Shown here in pieces: positions 1-10,615 of a DNA stretch of 64,000 nucleotides. The stretch's first letter is position 1. Each line of letters opens with the position of its first letter. The notes beneath the pieces were generated by a model. The model saw only the letters and a program-made list of their open reading frames with translations, was not told the origin of the DNA and made no database searches. This DNA is from Brucella oryzae (GTDB lineage: Bacteria > Pseudomonadota > Alphaproteobacteria > Rhizobiales > Rhizobiaceae), in NCBI GenBank assembly GCA_012103035.1, contig JAAVLL010000002.1, positions 1,434,501 through 1,498,500 of the forward strand. Reading direction: 5' to 3'. A program made the translations under genes and the position numbers.

Positions 1-230
1 CCGAACAGGCAGGCGGCGCATCGTTCCTGAAAGCGCTTTCCTCTCCGCTGGCCGGAACCGTTTTCTGCCCAACGGGCGGCATCAGCCTTGCAAATGCCAG
101 GAATTATCTGTCGCTGCCGAACGTTGTCTGCGTCGGCGGTTCCTGGGTCGCACCGAAAGAACTCGTCGAGGCCCACGACTGGGATGCGATCACCGACCTT
201 GCAAGCGAAGCAGCTGATCTGAAAAGCTGA
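1..230 (+). CDS. eda: KDPG/KHG aldolase, 3' part
   Basis: The last 75 codons of an aldolase that splits 2-keto-3-deoxy-6-phosphogluconate into pyruvate and glyceraldehyde 3-phosphate in the Entner-Doudoroff pathway. The frame begins at base 3 and runs open to TGA at 228-230. It contains the family signatures FCPTGGIS, which forms the phosphate-binding loop, and CVGGSW near the C-terminus. The start lies outside the window. A short hairpin follows, and the next gene converges from the other strand. Cytoplasmic; the family call is firm. Confidence 0.9.
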   Translation, partial: EQAGGASFLKALSSPLAGTVFCPTGGISLANARNYLSLPNVVCVGGSWVAPKELVEAHDWDAITDLASEAADLKS

Positions 231-248
231 ACAAGACCAGATAAGAAT

Positions 249-274
249 GCAAAAGGGGCCTCAACGGCCTTTTC
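249..274. terminator. Bidirectional terminator between eda and DUF882 gene
   Basis: A hairpin with AAAAGG-GGCC and GGCC-TTTT arms follows eda. It has an A run on one side and a T run on the other, so it could serve both convergent genes. Confidence 0.6.
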
Positions 275-300
275 TTTGGAGTTGTCAACGGACCGATGGA

Positions 301-2291
301 TCAGTTGGTTTCGGTGAACTTCGCCACTGTCAGGAAGGTAACGGCATTGCCGCTAAATTGGTTGGCGCGTTCGGTCGGCAGATTGCCGCGCTGGAAACCC
401 GCCGTATAAACCATGGCCGGTGCCGACCGGAGCGCGTCGTTGCGGAGAACCGGATTGGTTACCGGCACCGCGCTGGAAACGGATTCCGTCGACATGGCGA
501 CTTCCGACGTCGGCATTACTGCCGGCTGAACGACTGCACGCGGCTTGGACTGAGCCCTGGCCACATAACGCCCGCCCTTCGCAGTGGTGCGAACGCCCGT
601 TTCAGCTGCCTTGCCGATCGCTGCGACCTGTTTATGGACTGCAGCAGACGCGGTTGCCGTGGGCTTGGTCGGCGCTGTGCGGGCAACCGAGGCCGTCTGC
701 ACCGGTGCCGGAGCCTGTTTCGGCGCCGTGTCTGCAACCGGCTTGCTGTCATAATAGTCGTCGGAAGGCGGCGCTATCAGCTCGCCGATTTCATCCTTCT
801 TGGATAGAAGGGCAAGCTGCGTATTGGCACGCGGCGCTTCCTTCGGCAGCGGAAAGCTGCCGTTTCACCCGGCTGCGGCACAGTCACGTCGCCGGCATCG
901 GCAACCTGGGTCGGTTCGGTCTGCTCGCGATTGACCAGCGCAGCAATTGCATCCTGACCGCTTGCGGCAGGGTTTTCACCCGGACGTGTTGGACGCGCCG
1001 ACGGGACCACCGCGGTGGCAAGCTGCATATTATCCGTCTCAAGTTGCGGACGGGCCGACGGGATCGGAACAAAACCGTTCATCAATGACGAAGGCGTACC
1101 AGCATTGGCAACCTGTACCGTGTTCGCATCCACGGCCGCGCGGGCAGCAGCGGCAGCATCGGCGGCAGGTTCGGCCGCAGCGAGCGCCACGGCGTCCTGC
1201 GGCGCCATTGCCGGTTTGCGCGCCGGGATCGGAACATTGAGCGCAGCAACCGGAACTTCGACTGAGGCCTGTGCTTGGGCCTGGGCATCAAGGCCTGCTT
1301 CCGGACGCGGTGCCTGCATTGGAAGCGGAGCATCACGGGCAGGCAGAGCAGCAACCATGGTTTCACGTGGCTGCTGGACCGGCTCTTCCGGCACCGCTGC
1401 CGGAGCCTGACGTGCCGGCGCTGCGCGAGCCGGACGTGCCGTCGCCGGTGGAGCGCTCACATCACCAGTATCTTCTTCTTCATCGGCTCCGCCGCCAAAC
1501 AGCGCACCGAACAGGCTCTTGCTGCGGCGCGGGGCGGAATTGCTGGCCACCATGACCTCGCCCCCGCCAGCCTTCCGCTTCTCGATCATGGCCAATGCCT
1601 GCTCGTAGCCGGGCAACGGCTTGCCGTCTGCAGGAAGGTGAGCGGTCTTGCCATCCGGAAACAACGCGAGCAACTCGCGGCGGCTCATGCGCGGCCAGGA
1701 GCGAACATTGCCGACATCCATATGGACGAATGGCGAACCGGAGCGCGGATAATAGCCGACGCCACCGATCTGATAGCGCATGCCGATGCCGCGCAGCTTC
1801 GCCAGCGGAACGCCGGGGATGTAAAAGTCCATCGCGCGGCCCAGCATGTGCTGGCTCTTCTTGGCAACCCCGGTATTCTTGGAGCGCGAACGCAGCATGG
1901 CATTTGTGGCTGGCGAACGATAAGCGGAAACGACGGTGATATACTGGCTCGATCCGGTGGAACGATAGACCTGCCAGACCAGATCAAACAGGCGTGGGTC
2001 CATCTTGGTCGGCTCGTTACGGCGCCAGTCGCGCAGGAAAACGTTGAGCTTTTTCAAACCCTGCGCATCAAAGCGACCGTTTCTCTTGAAGACGATTTCC
2101 GCCTTTTCGCCGGTATGAACGTAATAAAGCTTGAGAGAGCGCGTTTCGGCCGAAGCCTGCGAAGGAGACAGCGCCATGAGAACCGCAGCAGCGGCAAGGG
2201 CAGACGGAATGGATGCAGATACCTTCATCTTGGCCTTCATCCCGGTCCAAACCTTCGCAAAGCGCGCTTTAATGGTCGATATGCTGTTCAT
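301..2291 (-). CDS. Secreted DUF882 (YcbK/MepK-like) peptidase-fold protein with long Pro/Ala-rich tail
   Basis: From ATG at 2291 the product has a long N-terminal signal segment ending SQASA. A DUF882/peptidase M15-like domain follows over residues ~50-230. Its zinc-site signatures are visible: SAYRSP, KKSQHMLGRAMDF (His and Asp) and PFVHMDVG (His). In this family these belong to periplasmic murein hydrolases that cut peptide cross-links. The remaining ~400 residues are a low-complexity Ala/Pro/Val/Arg tail, much longer than in MepK. The frame breaks near 858: one missing C in TTTCC restores reading into the segment that ends TETN at 301. Upstream in-frame starts (up to 2495) exist but would spoil the signal peptide. 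Activity on peptidoglycan is inferred from family only. Confidence 0.75.
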
Positions 2292-2598
2292 CGAATCGTA
2301 TCGCCTTACCGTTTTCCGCCCCAGAGGCATTCTCATGGCATCCCTTGGGACGTTCTTTGTGATGCCACAAAAAGCCTGCGTCCCAGTTCTGCTCGAGCTC
2401 CGATTGTCGGATTTAATGGTTAATGGACGCTTAGTGAACAACAAATGAGGAAACACCATGGCAAAAAGCCACACATGTGCACCTATTTTCGCCATGGTAA
2501 AAAATTATTAACAGTCTTTAATCCGCAACACTACCTGCAAAAGGCGACAGCCATCCTATTATAAATTATTGAAATTCTATTAGTTATATGCTGTTGCG
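2292..2598. other. Intergenic region upstream of DUF882 gene
   Basis: About 307 bases between the start of the DUF882 gene and the 3' end of the response regulator, both leftward. It is A/T-rich around 2500-2585 and should hold the DUF882 promoter. I see no repeat, RNA gene or clear terminator. Confidence 0.5.
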
Positions 2599-4106
2599 TC
2601 AGCTGGCGGCACGGTTGAAAGGAGTGGCTTCACCCTCGTCCTCATCGCCTGATCCCTTGCCGGAGATCGATGCCACATCGATGCCATATTCCTTCAGCTT
2701 CCGGTAAAGCGTGGTTCTCCCGATACCCAGACGCCGTGCAACTTCGCTGATCTGGCCGTCATAATGAGCAATCGCGAACCGGATCATCTCCTCCTCGGCC
2801 GCGGCAAGCGTGCGAACTTCACCTGCTCCATCGATCCCGCTGAACAAACCTGCCGAAGCACTCACACTTGGATCGTGATCGACAAGCGAACCGCGCGGAC
2901 TGCTGTGCCGCCCTTGCCGGTTCATTCCTGCACCGATCTGCGCGAAGTCAGCCGCCGTCAGTTCGCCGGTCTCGCAGAGAAGTACCGCGCGATAAACAGC
3001 GTTCTTCAGCTCCCGCACATTGCCGGGCCAGTGATAGGTTTTCAGCTTTTCCAGCGCATGCGTAGTGATGCCGGTTATATGCCCCATCCGCTCTTCACTG
3101 ACATAGAGCATCATGAACTGGTGCAGCAGGATCGGAATATCTTCCAGGCGGTTACGCAGCGGTGGCATGGTGACGGCAAAGGAGCCGAGCAGATGATAAA
3201 GACCGGCATGGAATCGCCCCATAGAGACGAGATCGGCCAGGAGCCGGCTGTTCGAGGCCATGATTCGGGCATTGGAAAGCGTGCGCTCGCCTCCGCCGCC
3301 AGCCTCGAACTGCCCGGACTGCATGGCAGCAAAAGCTTGATCTGTGTATGACGCGGCAACGCCCCAACTTCATCGAGAAAAGTGTACCCCATCGGCTTCA
3401 GCAAGCCTCCCGATGCTACGGATGGCATCTTCTTCGCGACGATCGCGCCGAGCAGCAGAGACACCAAAGAAAACCTCGTCGGCATTATCCACAGTCAGGC
3501 TGCGGCAATCGACGGTCACGAACGGGCCGCGCCAACGAGCACCACCGCTGCAAATGGCACGTGCCAGCGTCTCCTTGCCGCTACCGGGCTCTCCCTCGAT
3601 CAGTAGTGGGGCATCCAGCGCCGAAGCCCGTCGCGCCAGAATACTGACCCGCTCCATTTCGGGGCTTTTATCGCCATGTCGGAAAGCGTCAGGTGAGCTT
3701 TCAAAGAAGACCGGGCTCGGCGGATTTCCTGCGTCAGCGCATCAATCTTCAGGACATTGGAAACTGAAACCTGCACACGCTCGAAGACTACTGGCTTGGT
3801 CACGAAATCGACCGCGCCAAGCTTCATTGCTTGCAGAACCGGCTGAAGATCATCGTTTTGGACCAGAACGATGGCGGGAACATTATTTCCAGCTTCGCGC
3901 ATCCGGCGCAATACGGTCAGGCCGTCCATGTCAGGCATCGACAGATCGAGCAGCATCAGGATTATGTCCTTGCGCTGACTTACAAAGCCGAGCGCACTCG
4001 CTCCGCCATCGGCAAGGATGGTCCGATAGCCCATACGCATGACTATCGCTTCCAGATTGCGGCGATGAATCGGATCGTCATCCGCTATGAGTATGCGCGT
4101 GGCCAT
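2599..4106 (-). CDS. NtrC-like response regulator lacking the sigma-54 loop
   Basis: Domain order is receiver, AAA+ and Fis-type HTH. The receiver (residues ~1-120) has the acidic pair in ILIADDD, phospho-acceptor Asp in LLDLSMPDMDG and the switch Lys in VTKP. The AAA+ part has Walker A GEPGSGKETLA and Walker B YTFLDEVGALP. The C-terminus holds VARRLGIGRTTLYRKL. The GAFTGA loop used to contact sigma-54 is not present: the segment after FVTVDCRSL goes straight through DEVFFGV to the Walker B. This suggests a repressor, or an activator of another polymerase form. The frame is broken at about 3640, 3420 and 3320, and simple base losses restore it. No sensor kinase is adjacent. Targets unknown. 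Confidence 0.7.
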
Positions 4107-4386
4107 TAAGAGCTATCATCAACCTATGGAGTTCCCACGCCCAAAATATTTAAACAGTTTAAATGTCTCAATATTCCAGGCGCGTCATTTGGCGCCAAGC
4201 CTTCATTGAATGCAAGGCACTAAAATGTGCCTGAGTACCCCATTCACAAAATTTGTATCCTGAATCCGCTTCGCAACTCAGACATTTGCCTTCCCATTAT
4301 CCGGCGCTGGACGAGCGTTCACAAAATTTCGAAGCGCTTTTCCCACCTCTTGGCGATCCAGACAAGACATGCGAGAAGAAGCCCAA
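4107..4386. other. Divergent intergenic region, response regulator / pepF
   Basis: Together with the adjoining repeat this gives about 394 bases without a gene. It contains AAACAGTTTAAAT-like A/T-rich sequence near 4150-4165 and presumably promoters for both directions. I cannot assign specific -35/-10 boxes. Confidence 0.4.
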
Positions 4387-4489
4387 CAGAACGGTTCCGG
4401 TTAACGCGAAATCGTGGAGCCGCTCTATCTCTTTGTTTGAATGCATTGTCCGACGAAAAACCGCTTCGCACTTTGCCGGAAATGCTCTT
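4387..4489. repeat. Bru-RS-like intergenic palindromic repeat, copy 1
   Basis: This copy is about 103 bp. It shares with the copies at 8256 and 9980 the order: AACGGTTCC-type start, GGAGCCGCTCT, TTTGTTT, GCATT-TCCGACG, CCGCTTCGCACTTT and GGAAATGCTCT end. It stops right before the pepF ribosome-binding site. Confidence 0.75.
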
Positions 4490-4500
4490 GGAGAATATTC

Positions 4501-6361
4501 ATGACCCGCTTTTCAGAACCCGTTTCCTTCATCAAGGTTTTACACGCACCTGTCGGCGATGCGGCTGCGGCCGAAAAGATTGATCTCGGCACCCTGCCGG
4601 AGTGGAATCTCGGCGACCTTTATCCGTCTGCGGATAGTGTAGAACTGAACAACGACATCGAAAAGGCCATGAAGGATGCAGCGGCTTTCGAGGAACGCTG
4701 GAAGGGCAAGCTTGGCGACGAAGCAGCCAAGGCCAATGGCGGAAATTTTGCCGATGCTGTTCTGGAATTCGAGGCGCTGGACGAACTGATGGGCCGGATC
4801 GGCTCCTTCGCGGGCCTCTATTACTATGGCGACACGTCTGATCCGAAGCGCATGAAGCTTTTCGGCGACGTGCAGCAAAAGCTGACCGACGCCAGCACCC
4901 ATCTCATTTTCTTCAGCCTGGAACTCAACCGCATCAATGATGCTGTTCTGGAAAAGGCGATGAGCGACAATGCGGCCATCGGTCATTACCGTCCATGGCT
5001 GACCGATCTTCGCCTGGACAAGCCTTATCAGCTTGATGACAAGCTGGAACAGCTTTTCCACGAAAAGTCGATCACCGGCTATAGCGCCTGGAACCGGCTG
5101 TTCGATGAAACCATGTCGGGTCTTCGCTTTGAAATCGACGGCAAGGAACTCAGCATCGAGCCGACGCTGAACATGCTTCAGGATGCCGATGGCGCCGTGC
5201 GCAGAAAGGCATCGGAAGCGCTGGCGAAGACCTTTGCGGCCAATCTACGCACATTCACGCTGATTACCAACACACTCGCCAAGGATAAGGAAATATCCGA
5301 TCGCTGGCGCGGTTTTCACGATATCGCCGACAGCCGCCACCTCGCCAACCGCGTTGAACGCGAAGTGGTGGACGCGCTCGCCAAGGCGGTGGAGGACGCC
5401 TATCCCCGCCTTTCGCACCGTTATTATGCCTTGAAGGCCAAGTGGCTCGGCCTTGAAAAGCTTGAAAACTGGGACCGCAACGCGCCGCTGCCGGAAACCC
5501 CGCAAGCGTTGATCCCTTGGGATGAAGCGCGTGAAACCGTGCTTTCCGCCTATGGCAATTTCGCGCCGGAAATGGCCGCGATCGCCAAAAACTTCTTCGA
5601 TAAAAACTGGATCGACGCGCCGGTGCGCCCGGCAAGGCGCCGGGCGCCTTCGCCCACCCGACCGTGCCGTCAGCGCATCCTTATGTGCTGCTCAACTATA
5701 TGGGCAAGCCGCGCGATGTAATGACGCTCGCACATGAGCTTGGCCATGGCGTGCATCAGGTTCTGGCAGGCGGTCAGGGTGCACTGATGGCATCCACCCG
5801 CTGACGCTTGCCGAAACGGCGTCCGTGTTCGGTGAAATGCTGACCTTCCGCTCGCTTCTGGAACGTACGAAGGACAAGCGCGAGCGCAAGGCCATGCTGG
5901 CGCAAAAGGCCGAGGACATGATCAACACGGTCGTGCGCCAGATCGCCTTCTACCAGTTCGAGCGCCGTGTCCATACCGAGCGCCGCGAAGGCGAACTGAC
6001 CTCTGAGCGCATCGGCGAAATCTGGATGGATGTGCAGCGCGAAAGCCTTGGCGATGCGGTCAATCTCAATCCGGGCTATGAGACCTTCTGGACCTATATC
6101 CCGCATTTCATCCATTCGCCGTTCTATGTCTATGCCTATGCCTTCGGCGACTGCCTGGTGAACTCGCTCTATGCGGTCTACCAGAGCTCGGAAAAGGGCT
6201 TCCAGCAGAAGTATTTCGATATGCTCAAGGCTGGCGGCACCAAGCATCACAAAGAACTGCTTGCGCCCTTCGGTCTGGATGCAAGCGATCCGGAGTTCTG
6301 GAACAAGGGCCTGTCGGTAATCGAAGGCATTATCGACGAACTCGAATCCATGGAAGACTGA
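4501..6361 (+). CDS. pepF: M3 family oligoendopeptidase F
   Basis: Zinc metallopeptidase that cleaves short peptides in the cytoplasm. The zinc motif is in LAHELGHGVHQ, HExxH type, around residue 410. The downstream Glu ligand lies in the TLAETASVFGEML stretch. The N-terminal helical domain matches the PepF/M3 clade, and the reconstructed length of ~620 residues is normal. ATG 4501 follows GGAG at a good distance; an earlier in-frame ATG at 4441 lies in the repeat and is not used here. The frame is lost twice. A missing G near 5631 (RPGKAPGAFAHP) and a missing C near 5798 (ASTPLTLAE) restore one reading frame. Confidence 0.88.
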
Positions 6362-6370
6362 GCAAAAGCT

Positions 6371-7505
6371 GTGACCCGGCCGGGGAACAAACCACTTATT
6401 CTCTTTCGGGACGACAAGGCGGGCCGCGACGTGCTTTTCGCGGCTCCTCGACGATTATCCGCGCCGACACGCCGGACGCGTTCGAACCCGCATGGGAAGC
6501 AATGCAGGCGGCGCACGAGGCGGGAAAATGGCTCGCGGGCTATCTTTCCTATGAGGCCGGCTATCTGCTGGAACCGAAGCTGAAACCGCTTTTGCCGGAG
6601 GGCCGCAAAGCGCCGCTTCTATGTTTCGGCGTGTTCGAGGGTCCGTCCGACGGGCAACTCCATACGCGCGAAAGCGACAACGCCACCTTTCTGCACGATC
6701 CCGTCGCACAATGGTCGTTCGAGGATTATGCCCCGCGCTTCGAGCGCCTGCACCGGCATTTGCGCGAAGGCGATTGCTATCAGGGCAACCTCACCTTTCC
6801 GATCCATGCCCGGTGGGGCGGCGACCCGCTGATCCTGTTCAACAGGCTCGCGAAACGCCAGCCGGTCCGCTACGCGACCTATTGCGATCTTGATGGACCG
6901 ATCATCCTGTCACGCTCGCCGGAGCTTTTCTTCGAGGTCGATGGCGACGGATGGATTGAAACCCATCCGATGAAAGGCACCATGCCGCGCGGCGCGACGC
7001 CGGAAGAAGACGAGCGGAACCGGCAGTTTCTGCTGAACGATCCGAAAAACCGCGCCGAAAACCGCATGATCGTGGACCTGTTGCGCAATGACATTTCGCT
7101 CATCAGCGAAGTGGGGTCGCTGGACGTGCCGGAACTTTTCCGCATCGAAACCTATCCCACTGTCCACCAGATGGTCAGCCGCGTGCGGGCGAGGCTGAAG
7201 AAAAACCTGCCATTGCATTCGCTTTTGCCGCCCTTTTTCCGTGCGGCTCGATCACCGGGGCGCCCAAGATCAGCGCCATGGAAATCCTCCGCAAGCTGGA
7301 AACCGGACCGCGCGACATTTACTGCGGGTCGCTCGGCTGGATCGAGCCCGGCGGGCGCATGCGTTTCAACGTTGCCATCCGGACGATCTCGCTTCTGGAT
7401 AAAAATCGTGCGATCTTCAATGTCGGAGGTGGCGTGGTCTTCGATTCCACGGCGCAAGCGGAGTATGAGGAATGCCTTCTGAAAGCACGGTTCGCAGCAT
7501 TGTAG
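6371..7505 (+). CDS. pabB: Aminodeoxychorismate synthase component I
   Basis: Chorismate-binding enzyme that aminates chorismate to 4-amino-4-deoxychorismate for folate synthesis. Family signatures include GYLSYEAGYLLEP near the N-terminus and SRSPELFFEV, THPMKGTMPRG and FPCGSITGAPK in the catalytic domain. Start is GTG 6371, ten bases after the pepF stop. A missing C near 6440 (VLFRGSS) and a missing T near 7220 (HFAFAALFP) restore the frame. The gene overlaps the next one by 34 bases, so the two are probably translated together. The closely related anthranilate synthase is unlikely, given the aminotransferase-class IV partner. Confidence 0.85.
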
Positions 7506-8165
7506 AGCAGCAAGGGGCACAGGCTGTAACCATGGAACCGGATTACCAGCTGATCGAAACAATGCGCTGGGAACCGCTTTCAGGCGTTCTGCGCTTCGAC
7601 CTGCACATGGCACGCCTCGAGAATTCCGCCCGTGAACTGGGTTTTCCTGCGATATGGAAACCGTCCGACAGAAGGTTGTCGAAAGCGGAACCGGCGAACA
7701 AGCCCTCAAACTGCGTCTGACGCTCGCTCCAGATGGCATAGCGACGGTCTCAAGCATTCCTTACGAAACGCTGCCATCCCAAACGATCTGGCGGATCGCA
7801 ATTGCGCGCACACATCTCGATCACAACGATCCACTGCTGCGCCACAAGACGACAAGACGACAGGCCTATATCGCCGCGCGCGAGGAATATTCTCCAGTGG
7901 AAGTCGATGAGGTCGTCCTGCTCAACGATCGCGGCGAAGTCTGCGAGGGACCATCACGTCGATATTTCTCGATGTGGGTGGGACGACCTGCACGACGCCA
8001 GCGCTTTCCTGCGGTCTTCTCAACGGAGTGCTACGCCGCGAATTGTTGAAAAACAATGTCGTTGAAGAAGGTATCGTTACCGTCGATACACTCAGGAATG
8101 CGCGTAACATCCTCGTCGGCAATTCGCTGCGCGGCATGATCCGGGCAAGGCTCATCGAAAGCTGA
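7472..8165 (+). CDS. pabC: Class IV aminotransferase-fold protein, likely aminodeoxychorismate lyase
   Basis: PLP enzyme of the PabC/branched-chain aminotransferase fold. It probably releases pyruvate from aminodeoxychorismate to give p-aminobenzoate. Visible are IETMRWEPLSG, LHMARLENSARELGF, the RQAYIAAR block and the LNDRGEVCEGTITSIFLD signature near the end of the fold. ATG 7472 has GGAG eight bases upstream and overlaps pabB; ATG 7532 (MEPDYQL) is an alternative. The frame breaks near 7645 (a C in CCC) and 7947 (a G in GGGG). Tight coupling to pabB supports the function. Confidence 0.75.
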
Positions 8166-8255
8166 AACACCAATATTCGTTAAACATGTATTGATGTCAT
8201 AGGTTTGTGACGTTTCTTTCTTTTTATGAAGTTGTGTTATCGTTCCGCGCGTAAG

Positions 8256-8360
8256 CTAGAGCGGTCCCGGTTTAAACGGAATCGTCGGAACCGCTCTAGC
8301 TATTTGTTTCACGCATTATCCGACGCAAAACCGCTTCGCACTTTTGCTGGAAATGCTCTA
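8256..8360. repeat. Bru-RS-like intergenic palindromic repeat, copy 2
   Basis: A 105-bp copy, the clearest of the three. It starts CTAGAGCGGTCCCGG, has the inner partner GGAACCGCTCTAG and ends GGAAATGCTCTA. The first ~35 bp fold on themselves. Lies between pabC and homospermidine synthase. Confidence 0.85.
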
Positions 8361-8414
8361 ACCGGGATATGAATGGCCCGACACCGCAATTCTGCGGCTA
8401 CCAAGAGGAAGAAA

Positions 8415-9858
8415 ATGGCGAAAGCGAAATGGCAAGTCTATGGTGAGATAACCGGCCCCGTCATCATGATCGGCTTTGGGTCGATCGGGCGCGGTACCCT
8501 GCCGCTGATTGAACGTCATTTCAAATTCGACAAATCCCGCATGGTCGTGATCGATCCGAGCGAAGCCAACCGCAAGATCCTCGATGACAAGGGCATTCGC
8601 TTTCTCAAGGAAGCGATCACCAAGGACAATTACAAGAAGGTTCTCGGGCCTCTCCTGAAAGAAGCGGAAGGCCAGCCTTTCATTGTCAATCTTTCGGTCG
8701 ATACCGGATCGCTCGATCTGATGCGTTACAGTCGCGAACATGGAGCACTTTATATCGACACGGTAGTGGAACCCTGGCTCGGCTTCTATTTCGATGAAAA
8801 AGCCGACAATGCCTCGCGCACCAATTATGCATTGCGCGAAACGGTTCGCGCCGAAAAGCGCAAGCACCCCGGCGGCCCGACCGCCGTTTCCTGCTGCGGC
8901 GCCAATCCGGGCATGGTCTCGTGGTTCGTCAAGAAAGCGCTTGTCGACCTTGCGAGCGAACTGAAACTCGACTTCACCGAACCGGCGGCAGATGACCGTC
9001 ACGGCTGGGCGAAACTGATGAAGAAGGCTGGCGTCAAGGGTATCCACATCGCGGAACGCGACACCCAGCGCGCAAAAGAGCCGAAGCCTTTCAACACGTT
9101 CTGGAACACATGGTCGGTGGAAGGTTTCATCGCCGAAGGCCTGCAGCCGGCAGAACTTGGCTGGGGCAGCCATGAAAATGGATGCCCAAGAATGCCCGCA
9201 AGCAGAAGAAGGGCAACAAGGCCGCGATCTTCCTCGAACAACCCGGCGGCAATACCCGCGTCCGTACCTGGTGCCCGACGCTCGGCGCGCAATATGGCCT
9301 GCTGGTCACGCATAATGAAGCGATTTCCATCGCCGATTTCTTCACCCTGCGCGACAAGAAGGGCAAGCTCGATTTCCGCCTGACCTGTCATTATGCCTAT
9401 CATCCGAGCAATGATGCCGTTCTAGCACTTGATGAAATGTTCGGCGCGGGCGGCAAGGCACAGCCGGTGCAGCACGTTCTGGAAGAGCATGAAATTCTGG
9501 ACGGCAGCGACGAACTCGGCGTTCTGCTTTATGGTCACGACAAGAACGCCTATTGGTACGGTTCGCAGCGACCGTTGAAGAGGCGCGCAAGCTCGCGCCT
9601 TATCAGAATGCAACCGGACTGCAGGTTTCTTCGGCTGTTCTGGCAGGCATGGTCTGGGCACTGGAGAATCCGCAGAGCGGCATCGTCGAGACTGATGAAA
9701 TGGATTATCGCCGCTGCCTTGAAGTCCAGATGCAATATCTGGGTCCTTTGAACGGATATTACACCGACTGGACGCCGCTGGAAGGTCGCGGTCACCTGTT
9801 CAAGGAAGGCCTCGACACCAAGGACCCGTGGCAATTCCGGAATATTCTGGTGCGCTAA
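8415..9858 (+). CDS. hss: Homospermidine synthase
   Basis: NAD-dependent enzyme that makes sym-homospermidine from putrescine, the main long polyamine in many Rhizobiales. The N-terminal Rossmann motif is IMIGFGSIGRGTLPLI. Further blocks match the bacterial family: FIVNLSVDTGS, YIDTVVEPWLGFYF, CCGANPGMVSWFVKKAL and CHYAYHPSNDAVLAL. ATG 8415 follows AAGAGGAAG; the upstream in-frame ATG at 8373 is less likely. Base losses near 9179 and 9563 break the frame. Adding them back gives 481 residues, the usual family length. A terminator follows. Confidence 0.88.
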
Positions 9859-9867
9859 CTGAATAAC

Positions 9868-9893
9868 TGCCCGGCAAAAATCGGGCAATTTTC
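9868..9893 (+). terminator. Terminator after hss
   Basis: TGCCCG and CGGGCA arms around an A-rich loop, followed by ATTTTCATT. Confidence 0.7.
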
Positions 9894-9979
9894 ATTGCGG
9901 CAGTTTCGCAACAATCACGTAATCCTCACAATGAGGGCTTGTTTTCATGCAAGTTTCAATACATCAAACTAATCAACCT

Positions 9980-10083
9980 CGAGCGGTTCCAATCAGCACG
10001 GAATCGTTGAAGCCGCTCTAACTACTTGGTTTTACGCATTTCAGAGGCCAGCCGTTGCACAGTTCTGGCCTGGAAATGCTCTA
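9980..10083. repeat. Bru-RS-like intergenic palindromic repeat, copy 3
   Basis: A 104-bp copy, more diverged in its second half (CAGAGGCCAGCCGTTGCACA) but with the same CGAGCGGTTCC start, GAAGCCGCTCTAA and GGAAATGCTCTAA end. It stops 15 bases before the omp10 start, so it forms most of that gene's 5' region. Confidence 0.75.
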
Positions 10084-10098
10084 ATGGAGAGCTTGGAT

Positions 10099-10479
10099 AT
10101 GAAACGCTTCCGCATCATTGCCCCTCTTGCAGTCATGTCGCTGGCGTTGGCCGCGTGTGAAACGACCGGCCCAGTCGGCGGCAATATTCCGACTGTCTCT
10201 CGTGGCCCGGCTGGCATCGAAGGTAGCTGGGTCGATCCAAATGGCATTGTCTCGTCATTCAATGGCGGCATTTTCGAGACCCGCGCCACCGACACGAATG
10301 AGAAGCTAGCCGAGGGCAACTACCGTTACCAGTCGCCGCAGCTTGTTGAAATCGACATGCGCTCCATCGTGCGCGGCACGTCGTCGAAGGTGAACTGCGC
10401 GCTCGTCTCGCCATCGCAGCTCAACTGCACGTCGTCATCGGGCTCGCGCTTCTCCCTGACGCGTCGCGCTGCAGCATAA
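10099..10479 (+). CDS. omp10: Outer-membrane lipoprotein Omp10
   Basis: Product of 126 residues that matches the Brucella Omp10 surface lipoprotein. It has a lipoprotein signal with lipobox LAAC (Cys ~20). The conserved middle reads GIEGSWVDPNG and SSFNGGIFETR, and the C-terminal half has two Cys in KVNCALVSPSQLNC. It is lipidated and anchored in the outer membrane, and is known as an antigen in Brucella; its molecular role is not settled. ATG 10099 gives the right signal length; an upstream in-frame ATG at 10084 would add five residues. The gene is intact. Confidence 0.9.
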   Translation: MKRFRIIAPLAVMSLALAACETTGPVGGNIPTVSRGPAGIEGSWVDPNGIVSSFNGGIFETRATDTNEKLAEGNYRYQSPQLVEIDMRSIVRGTSSKVNCALVSPSQLNCTSSSGSRFSLTRRAAA

Positions 10480-10513
10480 GCACACGATATCTTGCGTAAA
10501 TTTCAAATATTTA

Positions 10514-10536
10514 CGGCGCGGGAAACACCCGCGCCG
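10514..10536 (+). terminator. Hairpin after omp10
   Basis: CGGCGCGGG and CCCGCGCCG arms around AAACA give a strong stem. The following ATAGAATTT is only weakly T-rich. Confidence 0.55.
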
Positions 10537-10615
10537 ATAGAATTTCGCCAGCGACAACTGTCAGGATTGTAATTTGTCTTTTTCTCTAGTTTTCCGGCTG
10601 AACAGGAGTCGGAAG

